Assembly: GCA_018645405.1 (NCBI GenBank)
Contig: JABGOQ010000108.1
Coordinates: 1-42,810 of the forward strand
Direction: 5' to 3'
Length of the DNA stretch: 42,810 nt
Origin: Anaerolineae bacterium
GTDB taxonomy: Bacteria > Chloroflexota > Anaerolineae > Anaerolineales > Villigracilaceae
The notes beneath the pieces were generated by a model. It was not told where the DNA came from. It made no database searches and worked only from the letters and a program-made list of their open reading frames with translations. The translations under genes were made by a program, and so were the position numbers. This document shows positions 1 through 8,687 of this stretch, piece by piece. Position 1 is the stretch's first letter. Each line of letters opens with the position of its first letter.

Positions 1-362
1 TTCACTCTGCCAAACTGCCGCTTGCTTCGCCATAATTGGCGAAGGTATTGATGAAGTCTATATTTTATGTTTACTCAAAATGTAAATATTAACCGTTATT
101 GTAAAGTTTTTATACTAAGATGCCCCCTGATATAAGTCACTCTAAGTACGTGATAAACGTCTTTTGCAATAAAAAGATTACAAAAAGGCGTATTTTAAGT
201 GTTTCGTAATTTATTCTAAGTAGTTTTTTATGGATATGTCTGTAATAAACAGTTTTTCAGATTTTTCGATTTAGCACGATAAAATGCCAAAAACTTTGTG
301 TGCTTTGTCTTTCTTCATATGTTGTGATTGGGCAATTTCGCTTAATTCTAGGAGCGTTAAAT
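1..362. other. AT-rich intergenic region, no gene seen
   Basis: No open frame with a family I recognise. The only clear structure is a perfect dyad at 25-44, CTTCGCCA-TAAT-TGGCGAAG (8-bp arms). It is not followed by a T-run, so it is not an obvious terminator. The rest is strongly AT-rich and could hold the promoter of a gene to the left of the window, but no convincing -35/-10 pair was found. Confidence 0.4.
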
Positions 363-404
363 AAAAACATCCGAAGTAGTTTTTACTACTTCGGATGTTT
401 TTTC
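363..404. terminator. Bidirectional rho-independent terminator after nirS
   Basis: Perfect 14-bp inverted repeat: ACATCCGAAGTAGT at 367-380 and its complement at 385-398, around a TTTT loop. It is flanked by an A-run (363-366) and a T-run (399-404), so it would work in both directions. It sits 22 bases beyond the nirS stop codon and would end the nitrite reductase operon transcript. Confidence 0.85.
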
Positions 405-425
405 TTTAGTTAGATGTTTGGCAGC

Positions 426-2816
426 TTAGTACTCGTCATTTACCGTGTTATAAACGTTGAACTTGCCGGTGGGGGTGATTAGATCAGGGATGCGCGCGAG
501 TTCTTCCAAAGTCGCGTCATCGTAGACCACAATCTCACCGGTTTCGCCAGGTTTATCAGCACTGCCCCAGACACTGATCCAAACTTCGGTTCCTTGTTTG
601 TTGTATTCCATATGGACAGCGCGTCCGTAGGTTGATATTTCCCAACATTTGGCAACTTCGGTGGGGTTGGATTTTGCAATCACACAAACGGTACGAGATA
701 GCGTGGGGTCGGAGTTTAAAACCATATCTACCCATATCCACTGGCTGTTTGGATGCGTCTTAATGAACAAGCTACCGGCACTGGGCATTGGCGTGGTACG
801 TACTACCTTCCAGGCAGATTCAGGATGCCCTTCTGGATCGGTGCCAATTGTGCTCACCAAAGGATCACCCAGGTGAGATGTGCTCCAGACGGGACCAAAT
901 TCAGGGTCGATCCAGTTTGAGCCACGTCCAGGATGCGGAATTGCAGGCGTTTCGACGAGAGCGGCTAATTTCCCTTCTTCCAGATCAACCACAGCTACTT
1001 TGTTGGCTTGGTTTGCAGCAACCATAAAGTAACGCTTGGATGAATCCAAGCCACCATCGTGCAGGAAGCGCTCGGCTTCGATCATCTTAATAGTCGGGTT
1101 GAGGATATCAACATAGTTCACCAGCCAAACTTGCCCAGTTTCTTTGATGTTGACGACCCACTCCGGTTTATGGTGAGAAGCCAAGATACTCGCTACGCGC
1201 GGTTCGGGGTGATATTCTTCTGTATCATAGGTATAGCTACGCGTGCTGACAATTTTGGATGGCTCAAGCGTTTGCCCATCCAAAATAGCAAAGTGCGGGG
1301 GCCAATAACAACCAACAATGGCGTATTTATCGGTGAAATCGCCTTCTTCACCTACGTATTTACTGACTTCTACAGAACGAGCATCGTAACAAATTTGTAC
1401 TTCAGCAACTTTATCCGGTACTTCCATCCACAGGTCAACGAGGGCCAGTCTTCCATCACGTCCAATTACATAGGCGTAACGCCCAGTAGCAGACATGCGA
1501 GTGATGTGAACAGCATATCCGGTATCAACTGTGTTGACGACTTCATAGGTATCGCCATCAATAACAGCTACTTGCCCAGCATCTCTTAGCGTGACAACGA
1601 AGTAGTTTTCCCAATCACGGCTCGTTTGTGGTTCAGTTGGACGATCTTCCGGCTCAACGAATACTTTCCAGGTATCAAGCATTTGATCTAGCGATAGTTC
1701 TGGCGGAACAGGCGGTTCGTTTTGCAAGTACTTCGCCATGGTCTCAGTTTCTTCTGCGGTTAGTGCACCTTGCTTGCCCCAATCTGGCATACCGCGTGGT
1801 GTCCCGTTGAAGATGATCGAAGAAAGTGCTACGGTTCCCATTGGCTGGGTTATATCGGGGGTTAGTGCAGGTCCTGTGGCACCTTTGCGTAAAGTGCCAT
1901 GACAGCCAGCGCAACGATCAAAGAATTCCTGTTTTGCCCATGAATATTCTTCATCTGTGAGTTCTGGGCCTGCATCTACGCTTATTGAAGCCTCTTCGGC
2001 TTCCACAGGAGCAACAAGAGCACCATCAGGCAAAGCTGCCAAATAACTTACAACTGCCTCCGACTCTTGTGCGCTAAGCGTTCCTGAGAAGGAAGGCATT
2101 AAGCCTTCGGCACATGGGCCTGAGGGGCAATCTGGGGCAACAAAAGCATTTGGGCTGTCAAGAGCTTCAGCCATATATTCATCGACTGTTGTTGCGCTTC
2201 CTGTGTATTCACCATTCTGGATGCGAGCATCAGCCTCTTTTCCTATTTCACTAAGATCAGGACCAAGAGTACCCACAGCATTTTCTACACCAGGGATAGT
2301 ATGACAAGCTCCGCATCCACCTTTTTTAAAGGCTTGCGCTACTAATTCGTCATTATATAAGCCTGGTTCTTCATCGGATCCTTCACTTGCTTCCGCTTCT
2401 GGAACTCCTGCTACTTCTGGAGCATTCTCTTCGTAAGCACGAATGAAGTCTACAATTGCGTGAATATCTTCATCTGTTAACGCACCACCATAAGCCTGCC
2501 CCCAAGCTGGCATGGTCGTGTTCGGGCGTCCTGTCTGGATCGTAGCAAAAAGGACACCATCACTGGCTTCTTCAAGAAGAGCTTTATCGTTTAGTGCAGG
2601 ACCAACAAGTCCTTCACCATTCTCTCCATGACAAGCCACACAATTTTCAACGTATAGAGCACTTCCATGCTCAAAGCTTTCTTCTGCATGATGCTCTGTC
2701 GCGTCAATCAAGCGAGTGCTTTCATCAAACATCAAGAAAGAAAAGCTGGCAAGGAGAACAAGGGTAATAACTAACCCAATGAGAATCTGTTTACTATAAT
2801 TTTCGTTTTTTAACAT
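426..2816 (-). CDS. nirS: Membrane-anchored tri-heme cytochrome cd1 nitrite reductase (NirS-type)
   Basis: Reduces nitrite to nitric oxide outside the membrane. Residues 11-30 form one hydrophobic segment, a signal anchor. Three c-type heme motifs follow: C59-C62-H63, C168-C171-H172 and C302-C305-H306. The third lies in the context usual for the NirS c domain (RCAGCHG then LRKGATG). Residues ~400-796 are the heme d1 beta-propeller: proximal ligand H437 in AVHITR, and the two active-site histidines H536 (EYHPEPR) and H586 (FLHDGG). The ending TPTGKFNVYNT is also typical. Canonical NirS is roughly 550-600 aa with a single c heme; here two extra cytochrome c domains are fused in front. Last gene of the operon with Rieske and cytochrome b; start preceded by AAGGAG. 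No d1-heme biosynthesis gene lies in the window. The NirN/NirF alternatives are less likely because both catalytic His are present. Confidence 0.93.
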   Translation of the reverse strand: MLKNENYSKQILIGLVITLVLLASFSFLMFDESTRLIDATEHHAEESFEHGSALYVENCVACHGENGEGLVGPALNDKALLEEASDGVLFATIQTGRPNTTMPAWGQAYGGALTDEDIHAIVDFIRAYEENAPEVAGVPEAEASEGSDEEPGLYNDELVAQAFKKGGCGACHTIPGVENAVGTLGPDLSEIGKEADARIQNGEYTGSATTVDEYMAEALDSPNAFVAPDCPSGPCAEGLMPSFSGTLSAQESEAVVSYLAALPDGALVAPVEAEEASISVDAGPELTDEEYSWAKQEFFDRCAGCHGTLRKGATGPALTPDITQPMGTVALSSIIFNGTPRGMPDWGKQGALTAEETETMAKYLQNEPPVPPELSLDQMLDTWKVFVEPEDRPTEPQTSRDWENYFVVTLRDAGQVAVIDGDTYEVVNTVDTGYAVHITRMSATGRYAYVIGRDGRLALVDLWMEVPDKVAEVQICYDARSVEVSKYVGEEGDFTDKYAIVGCYWPPHFAILDGQTLEPSKIVSTRSYTYDTEEYHPEPRVASILASHHKPEWVVNIKETGQVWLVNYVDILNPTIKMIEAERFLHDGGLDSSKRYFMVAANQANKVAVVDLEEGKLAALVETPAIPHPGRGSNWIDPEFGPVWSTSHLGDPLVSTIGTDPEGHPESAWKVVRTTPMPSAGSLFIKTHPNSQWIWVDMVLNSDPTLSRTVCVIAKSNPTEVAKCWEISTYGRAVHMEYNKQGTEVWISVWGSADKPGETGEIVVYDDATLEELARIPDLITPTGKFNVYNTVNDEY

Positions 2817-2825
2817 TAGTTCTCC

Positions 2826-3311
2826 TTACGCGCTGGTCGTCTGGGAAGAGTCGAATGCTTTGCGCTCGAGTGCTTCCTCTGTATTTACAAGAACTTCACC
2901 ATTTTCAATGATGACAGGGAAGTAGTCCATTGGACGTGGTGCAGGTCCACCTTGGACTTCACCCATTTTGTCAAATAAGGAGCCATGGCAAGGGCAATGG
3001 TATTGATCTTCTCCTTCTTCCCACGGGACACTGCATCCCAAGTGGGTGCAACGTTGCCATAAAGCGATAAAACTACCATCTTCAAGACGAGAGAGGAAGA
3101 AGCGACCCTCTTTGACAAGCGTAATACTCCCGGGAGCGAAGTCGTCTACCATGCCAGCTTTGACAATTCCACCAAAGCCTCCATCACTTACAGGTTGGAT
3201 AAATCTGAATAATGCAGCCAGTGTTTGGCCAGCAAAGGCGGTGACAGAGGCTAACCAGGCAATTCCTAGAAATTGTCTGCGGTCGATTTTATTTCCGTTA
3301 TTTTTAGTCAT
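2826..3311 (-). CDS. Rieske [2Fe-2S] protein of a cytochrome b/Rieske complex
   Basis: High-potential Fe-S subunit that takes electrons from quinol at the Qo site. The cluster motifs are C-T-H-L-G-C (C90/H92/C95) and C-P-C-H-G (C108/C110/H111), numbered from an upstream ATG at 3317. The N-terminus carries a DRRQFLG twin-arginine motif and one hydrophobic segment, so it is a Tat-exported, membrane-anchored protein. I place the start at 3311 rather than 3317: the AGGAG lies 7 bases before the 3311 ATG but only about one base before the other. About 161 aa, a normal size. It sits 9 bases upstream of nirS and just downstream of the cytochrome b genes, so it is part of the same transcript. Confidence 0.92.
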   Translation of the reverse strand: MTKNNGNKIDRRQFLGIAWLASVTAFAGQTLAALFRFIQPVSDGGFGGIVKAGMVDDFAPGSITLVKEGRFFLSRLEDGSFIALWQRCTHLGCSVPWEEGEDQYHCPCHGSLFDKMGEVQGGPAPRPMDYFPVIIENGEVLVNTEEALERKAFDSSQTTSA

Positions 3312-3334
3312 TTGCATTCTCCTCTTTCTCTGGT

Positions 3335-4114
3335 TTACAGACCATCAAAGGGATTGTATCCATTAGGCATTGCCCAAGGCAGGTATAGTTCAAATCCAGG
3401 ACCGCGGAATAAGAAACCTGTGAGTGTTAGGACAACTGCGGTGAAGAAGAGAACGGTGAACAAAACAAGCATCATCTCTCTCGCATTTGAGCCGTCTTTA
3501 GACTTCCACAAGAAAATAGCGGGCAAGATCACCAAAAGAGCCATCACAGTTCCTGGGATAACGGATTGCGTGACGAGGTTTGGCAATACATCACGGAATA
3601 ATTCTCGAGGTGGAAAGGCGTTGTCCAGGAGGACAAAACCCGACATCACAATTGTTGTGTATAGCGCAGTCCAACCGACGATGCGCTTGCCGCGCTTTGA
3701 TGTAAACCAGACACCTGCTCCCTCACGACTGTAATCAATATAAGGGATCGAGATGAGGAAAAGCACTGCAAAGGCAGGTAAAATAATGCCGGCCAGTGTT
3801 GGGTGCATATGCTCAAGCATTTCTTGCAAGCCCATGAAATACCAAGGGGCTTTGGCTGGATCTGTTGTAATCAGCGGGTTTGCTAATTCCTCAAGTGGTG
3901 CATCTTTCAGTAGTGAAAAAAGAACCAAGAGTAGAGTAGAGCCTATAGCCAGGCTTAATTCAAGAATTGCCACGATGGGAAAGGCAAAAATCGTGTCTTC
4001 CGGGCCTTTGTCCACCATTGTGGTGGGTGCTTTTACGACTTCGACAAGGCTATAGGTTTTTTGGGATGATCTTGAAAAGCTTTTATTTTCTTCAGGAATC
4101 TTATTATCAGGCAT
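3335..4114 (-). CDS. Cytochrome b C-terminal half (subunit IV-like)
   Basis: Carries the Qo-site half of a split cytochrome b. The Qo motif region reads [16 protein letters not shown], with APWY in place of PEWY. About five hydrophobic segments are visible (near residues 42-68, 107-128, 145-162, 184-204 and 215-238), more than the three of plant subunit IV. The extra C-terminal helices have no CxxCH, so this is not a cytochrome c fusion. The start codon overlaps the end of the preceding cytochrome b gene by 8 bases, with GGAGG just upstream, suggesting translational coupling. The soluble N-terminus (~35 residues) is polar and unrecognised. Confidence 0.88.
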   Translation of the reverse strand: MPDNKIPEENKSFSRSSQKTYSLVEVVKAPTTMVDKGPEDTIFAFPIVAILELSLAIGSTLLLVLFSLLKDAPLEELANPLITTDPAKAPWYFMGLQEMLEHMHPTLAGIILPAFAVLFLISIPYIDYSREGAGVWFTSKRGKRIVGWTALYTTIVMSGFVLLDNAFPPRELFRDVLPNLVTQSVIPGTVMALLVILPAIFLWKSKDGSNAREMMLVLFTVLFFTAVVLTLTGFLFRGPGFELYLPWAMPNGYNPFDGL

Positions 4115-4862
4115 TTTCCACCTCCGTTTCTATCTCGTCTTTGACTTCATTGGCTGCTAATCCGCCGTCCTTGCGTACGCGCCAAATATGAAGCGAAATG
4201 AGCAAGAGTAAAATACCCGGAACAACCATGACATGCAAGCCGTAAAAACGAGTTAGCGCAGCTTGACCAACTTCCGGGCCGCCAAGTAGTAGCTTTTGAA
4301 TTGTCTTGCCCATTAGCGGCTCATAAGCAGCAACGCTTGTGCCTACCGTAATCGCCCAGAAGGCGAGCTGATCCCACGGGAGGAGGTAGCCAGTAAAGCT
4401 ACCTACAAGTGTCAGAATAAGCAGAAAGACACCGATCACCCAGTTAAATTCGCGCGGGCGTTTATAAGCACCTGTGTAGAAGACGCGTGCCATATGCAAC
4501 ACAGCACTCAAGACCATCATATGTGCGCCCCAGCGGTGCATATTGCGTAGCAACTGTCCAAAGGGAACTTTAGTTTGTAGTTTGATGACGTCGAAATAAG
4601 CTGTTTCGGTAGAGGGTACATAGTAGAACATCAGCAAGATGCCGGTGAGGGCAAGCAAGATATACATCACGGTTGTGATGATCCCTAACCCCATAGAATA
4701 GGCAGCTTTGATACTCTTCTTATTCACTCGCACTGGGTGCAAGTGGAAAAAAATATTGGTCGTCATGATCAGAGAGCGATCAAGCGGATTATCAGGCCAT
4801 CCGTGACGGAAGAAAGATCTCCAGACACGAGAATTGATAATAAAATCTTTAAGTTTATTCAT
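4107..4862 (-). CDS. Cytochrome b N-terminal half (b6-type diheme)
   Basis: Diheme membrane subunit of a quinol-oxidising b/Rieske complex. Heme ligands are two His pairs: H109/H123 (spacing 14) and H210/H225 (spacing 15). The 15-residue spacing of the second pair is the b6f-like pattern. Four hydrophobic segments fit the b6 core. The cysteine that binds heme ci in b6 is not visible at the matching place (AAYSMGLG instead). At 251 aa it is a little longer than cyanobacterial b6. It lies between the FAD/Fe-S oxidoreductase and the C-terminal half of cytochrome b in a five-gene operon. No cytochrome c1 or f gene is present. Confidence 0.9.
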   Translation of the reverse strand: MNKLKDFIINSRVWRSFFRHGWPDNPLDRSLIMTTNIFFHLHPVRVNKKSIKAAYSMGLGIITTVMYILLALTGILLMFYYVPSTETAYFDVIKLQTKVPFGQLLRNMHRWGAHMMVLSAVLHMARVFYTGAYKRPREFNWVIGVFLLILTLVGSFTGYLLPWDQLAFWAITVGTSVAAYEPLMGKTIQKLLLGGPEVGQAALTRFYGLHVMVVPGILLLLISLHIWRVRKDGGLAANEVKDEIETEVENA

Positions 4863-4883
4863 AGCTTTTCTATTACTCCTATC

Positions 4884-6956
4884 CTAATCTTCAAAAGATA
4901 AAACTTCTTCAAATCGAAATGCTTCCATTGTAATGGCGTCGGTTGGACAGCGAACAGCACATAAGGCGCAACGGGTGCAAGCTTCGTCGTCTTTGAGCAT
5001 GACAGCCATTTGAGTGTTTATTTCATGATCTTCAGTGATCTCGTTCAGTGGAACACCTGTATGGTCTTCAATAACCCTATGGAGCGTCTCATCACCAGCG
5101 AGCTTATCAAGGCTTACAATCTTCAAGCAATCCCACGGACAAACATCAACGCAGCCATTGCAAAGAATGCATAAACTACCATCAAAAACAGTATTGACGC
5201 TGCATTCCAGGCAGCGACTACCTTGCTCTGCGGCTTCTGCTTCAGAATAACCGACTTCGACTACCGAAATTCCAGTACGTCGATCGACGGGCAGGGTAGG
5301 CGGTTTGCGGTGTTCGAGCTTTGTCCAGTTTTCAAACATGACGTGATTTGAAAGCACCGTCCACTCAGTTTTGACTTCAGTTATAAGTTTCTTGCTTTGA
5401 ATATACTCTTCAATACCAAGAGCAGCTAAATGACCATGTAATACAGCGTCGATGATTAGTTTGGGGCCGTATGCCACATCGCCACCAGCAAATACATCTG
5501 AGGCAGTTGTTTGTCCTGTTTCGTAATTAATCTCTACTAGACCGCGCGGTGTCAAATTGACATCATCTGCTCCGCCAAGCACATCAAGATCGGCTTGCTG
5601 ACCAATTGCCAGAATTACGGTATCACAATCCCATACACGTTCGCTATCGGGCTTGAATTTGGGACTAAAGCGACCCTCTCCGTCAAATACCGATTCGACG
5701 TCGATTACTTCCAACCCGCTGACTTTTCCATCTTCTCCGATAATTCGCTTGGGGCCCACACGTGGGGAGAGTTGAATCCCTTCCTCGAGCGCCTCTTCAA
5801 CTTCAAAGTCGGATGCCGGTAACTCATCCCAATCTTCCAGTGAGATCATCTTGACATCGGCGACGCCTAAACGGAGGGCTACACGGGCAACATCCAATGC
5901 TGTACTAACGGTTTCAGATTCTTCCTCCACACGTGCTTCGGTATCATCCAAAGCCGCTTGCTGTTCATCGGTCACCTGCCCTAAACGCAAGGCTGTGCGA
6001 GCGGCATCCATTGCGACATCGCCACCGCCAACCACAAGTACCCGCTTGCCAAGATCAACTTTATAACCAAGGTTGTAGTTGAGTAGCATATCAACGGCGA
6101 TGATGACGCCATCAAGGTCATGTCCTTCAATATCCAGAGCGCGCCCTTTCATTAAACCAATACCCAAAAAGACTGCATCGTAGTCGCGACGTAAATCGTC
6201 AAGGGTAATATCTTTACCAATGGGGGTATCAAAATGGATTTCAACACCAAGATCGAGTATTGCCTGAATTTCTAAATCCATTGCTTCTTGGTCAATCCGA
6301 TAAATTGGGACACCGTAGCGCAACATACCACCTGTTTTTGGTCCAGCTTCATAGAGCGTCACCTTATATCCAAGCAAGGTCAAATCATGGGCAACTGTTA
6401 AGCTTGCGGGGCCAGCACCGATAAGCGCGACAGTGCCTTTTTTGCGATTAGGCTGTGACCCCAAACGTTTCAACTCTTGGCGCGACCAGCGTGCTGTTGA
6501 ATATGCGCTAGAAGTTCCTGTGCCAGGTATAGTAATTTTTTCTCCAATTTTACTCTGGTCAGAAGAGAAAGTAGGAAAACCTTGGTCTGGCACGATGACT
6601 TCTAAAGGAAATAAGTTGTCTAATTCAACGCGACTAGGCACAATATTTTTAGCTTCTGGACCATGGCGTTCGGTTAATACGCGCTTGATTGGACGAATGG
6701 CTACAGGCTCTGCATCTGGACCAACAATATCTTGACGGCGGCAGGCAACTTCGCATGGCGCGCCGCAAATTCGACCGCAGATTGTCGAGAGGGGGTTTGG
6801 GTCATGGGAGATTTTAAATCCCAATTCTGTTTCACCACGAGCCATTGCCAGAACATATCCGCGTGAATCAGTATTGACTGGGCAAGCAGCCTGACATGAA
6901 ATCATATCTCGCCAGTCGCTAATTTCAGGAACGTGTACTTGAAACTTTTTACTCAT
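4884..6956 (-). CDS. GltD-like FAD/NAD(P) oxidoreductase with extra 4Fe-4S clusters
   Basis: Likely NAD(P)H-linked electron input (or output) module of the b/Rieske complex. The N-terminal Fe-S region has C21, C25, C60, C64, C68 and C72, as in GltD and dihydropyrimidine dehydrogenase. An FAD Rossmann motif (IGAGPAS, 179-185) and a second dinucleotide motif (VGGGDVAMDA, 309-318) follow. The C-terminus has C582/C585, C596/C599/C602/C606 and C660/C663/C666/C670, the last two groups being typical 4Fe-4S sets. An insert near 327-364 repeats the local pattern DxARxALRLG. No glutamate synthase large subunit is nearby, so a role in glutamate synthesis is unlikely. First gene of the operon; AGAGGAG lies 7 bases before the ATG. 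No signal peptide, so it acts on the cytoplasmic face. Confidence 0.85.
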   Translation of the reverse strand: MSKKFQVHVPEISDWRDMISCQAACPVNTDSRGYVLAMARGETELGFKISHDPNPLSTICGRICGAPCEVACRRQDIVGPDAEPVAIRPIKRVLTERHGPEAKNIVPSRVELDNLFPLEVIVPDQGFPTFSSDQSKIGEKITIPGTGTSSAYSTARWSRQELKRLGSQPNRKKGTVALIGAGPASLTVAHDLTLLGYKVTLYEAGPKTGGMLRYGVPIYRIDQEAMDLEIQAILDLGVEIHFDTPIGKDITLDDLRRDYDAVFLGIGLMKGRALDIEGHDLDGVIIAVDMLLNYNLGYKVDLGKRVLVVGGGDVAMDAARTALRLGQVTDEQQAALDDTEARVEEESETVSTALDVARVALRLGVADVKMISLEDWDELPASDFEVEEALEEGIQLSPRVGPKRIIGEDGKVSGLEVIDVESVFDGEGRFSPKFKPDSERVWDCDTVILAIGQQADLDVLGGADDVNLTPRGLVEINYETGQTTASDVFAGGDVAYGPKLIIDAVLHGHLAALGIEEYIQSKKLITEVKTEWTVLSNHVMFENWTKLEHRKPPTLPVDRRTGISVVEVGYSEAEAAEQGSRCLECSVNTVFDGSLCILCNGCVDVCPWDCLKIVSLDKLAGDETLHRVIEDHTGVPLNEITEDHEINTQMAVMLKDDEACTRCALCAVRCPTDAITMEAFRFEEVLSFED

Positions 6957-7433
6957 AAATTGCTCCTCTGTTGCGTTGCCTTATATAAGTATCAAAGACA
7001 AATAAATTATAAGTTAGAGACAGGATTAATTATGCAACCTATCTCGTAATTAGGACATCTTTGCTCAACTTGATATATTATCATAATATCGAGTAATACA
7101 GGTAATTTTGCTTGTAGGAGTTTCTATATTGCAAGTTCAGATGCGTTGTAGCAACATGCTACAAGGTACTGATGTAACGCACCAGTGATTATAACTTAAG
7201 TTTAGGTAGTTTTTGAAAAAAAAGCCTAAAGATAAGGCGAGTGTATCAAAAATCAGTGTGAATGCTTAAAGTCAGTCATTGGTACGGGCTAAAACCCTGC
7301 CTTAATACATGAAATCTGGATAAATCCTACACTTTCTAAATACACAGGGGAGGTGGCTTTAGCCGCATGAAAGCATAAATTCACGCCTGTTTTTGAGTTA
7401 GATGCGATTGCCCTAATATTTCCTGATCGAAGC
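6957..7433. promoter_or_regulatory. Intergenic control region between nir/bc operon and MFS gene
   Basis: Divergent spacer that must hold the promoter of the minus-strand nirS/cytochrome b operon. A perfect dyad lies at 7146-7164 (listed separately). A weaker TGATA-ATA-TATCA type palindrome is at 7071-7083. At 7353-7366, GTGGCT-TT-AGCCGC forms a small hairpin, and GGGCTAAAACCC near 7287-7299 forms another; together they look like a REP-type dispersed element. I saw no clean -35/-10 pair for the minus strand. Confidence 0.5.
7146..7164. promoter_or_regulatory. Perfect 19-bp dyad, candidate operator of the nir/bc operon
   Basis: TTGTAGCA-ACA-TGCTACAA: two perfect 8-base arms around three bases, about 190 bases upstream of the first gene of the minus-strand operon. 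The size and spacing fit a dimeric helix-turn-helix regulator. It does not match the FNR/DNR consensus TTGAT-N4-ATCAA. An outer pair TGCGTT (7142-7147) and AACGCA (7176-7181) extends the symmetry. The regulator is not identifiable from this window. Confidence 0.5.
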
Positions 7434-7462
7434 TTACAAACTTCATCGTAGCGTGGTATAGT
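7434..7462 (+). promoter_or_regulatory. Sigma-70-like promoter of the MFS/MATE pair
   Basis: TTACAA at 7434-7439 (4 of 6 to TTGACA), a 17-base spacer, and TATAGT at 7457-7462 (5 of 6 to TATAAT). It lies 30 bases before the ATG at 7493, with AAGGAG in between. Prediction by eye only. Confidence 0.55.
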
Positions 7463-7492
7463 TTTGCTCTTCAATAAGGAGATTAAAAGACT

Positions 7493-8674
7493 ATGCCCCA
7501 GAATCTTGACGTGCAGCCTCACGAAGAAAGCGGCTTTCAATCAGGAGAAGTTTTTCTCATTGCAAGCGGACATTTTATCCACGATGTTTATTCTGCTTTT
7601 TTAGCACCATTATTACCTCTCCTAAGAGATAGACTCTCACTTTCATTAACAATGGCCGGCTCCTTAAGTGCTTTTATGCAATTCCCGGCGTTGCTAAACC
7701 CGTTGATCGGTCGTTTAGCAGATAAATCTAAAGCACGCTATTTTGTTGTTTTTGCCCCTGCTATCACCGCGACTTTGATGAGTGTAATGGGGTTGGCTCC
7801 CAATTATTATGCATTATTAACGCTTCTCATCGTTGCTGGGATTAGTGTCGCTTCGTTTCATTCACCAGCTCCTGCAATGATCGCGCGAGTCGCGGGGAAA
7901 CGTGTTGGTAAGGCAATGGGATGGTTTATGGCGGGCGGTGAACTTGGTCGCACGCTGGGCCCTATCATCGCTGTTTGGGCAGCCACTACCTGGACACTTG
8001 AAGGAATGTGGCGCATTATGGTCCTTGGCTGGGTGACTTCCGTAATCCTTTTTTTTCGGCTCGAAGAAATTCCCATTGAAAGAAGAAAAACGGGCAGTAT
8101 TCGAAAGATTTTACCGAAATTAAAAGCTGTTTTTTTGCCACTAACAATTATTCTCCTTTTTCGTACTTTTATGGCAGTTAGTATGACGACCTACTTGCCT
8201 CTTTTTATGAATATGAAAGGAGCCAGCATTTGGCTGGCAGGTGCATCGCTTTCAATCATGGAAAGCGCAGGTGTGGTTGGTGCATTGAGTGTTGGTGCTA
8301 TTTCTGATCGTGTTGGCAGAAAGTCCGTTTTTCTCTTCTCGGCAGCTTTATCCCCTCTTTTAGTAATAGCATTCTTGAATTCAAGTGGGTGGTTACTCGT
8401 TCCGATCCTGTTGGCAATAGGGTTTACTGTGCTCTCTATCGGACCCGTTTTCCTTGCCCTAATTCAAGATCATTTCCCTGAAAACCGTGCTACAGCGAAC
8501 GGTGCTTATATGTTTCTTGCTTTTCTAACCCGTTTCCCCGCAACAATTCTCGTTGGTATATTAGGAGATAAATTTGGGTTGGAAACCGCATTTTTATGGA
8601 GTGCTCTGCTCGCCTTCCTTGTAGTCCCCAGCATTTTTCTGCTGCCTCCTGAACCCAAATCTGAATTAGCATAA
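7493..8674 (+). CDS. MFS transporter, fosmidomycin-resistance (Fsr)-like
   Basis: Polytopic inner-membrane transporter of 393 aa with about 12 hydrophobic segments, the standard MFS size. The N-terminal stretch GHFIHDVYSAFLAPLLPLL and the later FHSPAPAMIARVAG with GWFMAGGELGRTLGP resemble the Fsr branch of MFS exporters. The conserved loop motif between helices 2 and 3 appears as GRLADKSKAR and is repeated in the C-half as GAISDRVGRKS. The substrate cannot be read from sequence. It is followed after 13 bases by a second membrane transporter, so the two are probably co-transcribed. The start is supported by AAGGAG 11 bases upstream. Confidence 0.8.
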   Translation: MPQNLDVQPHEESGFQSGEVFLIASGHFIHDVYSAFLAPLLPLLRDRLSLSLTMAGSLSAFMQFPALLNPLIGRLADKSKARYFVVFAPAITATLMSVMGLAPNYYALLTLLIVAGISVASFHSPAPAMIARVAGKRVGKAMGWFMAGGELGRTLGPIIAVWAATTWTLEGMWRIMVLGWVTSVILFFRLEEIPIERRKTGSIRKILPKLKAVFLPLTIILLFRTFMAVSMTTYLPLFMNMKGASIWLAGASLSIMESAGVVGALSVGAISDRVGRKSVFLFSAALSPLLVIAFLNSSGWLLVPILLAIGFTVLSIGPVFLALIQDHFPENRATANGAYMFLAFLTRFPATILVGILGDKFGLETAFLWSALLAFLVVPSIFLLPPEPKSELA

Positions 8675-8687
8675 TTCGTGTAAAAAT

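Noticed and set aside
4884-6956. Glutamate synthase small subunit (GltD) in its usual role
   Set aside because: No GltB gene nearby, extra 4Fe-4S clusters at the C-terminus, and co-transcription with cytochrome b/Rieske genes.
7070-7084. FNR/DNR-like site (TTGATATATTATCAT)
   Set aside because: The half-sites are spaced five rather than four bases and the second arm is imperfect; in AT-rich DNA this is weak evidence.
7289-7540. 83-aa minus-strand frame upstream of the MFS gene
   Set aside because: Overlaps the MFS start and the promoter and hairpins there; no recognisable protein pattern.
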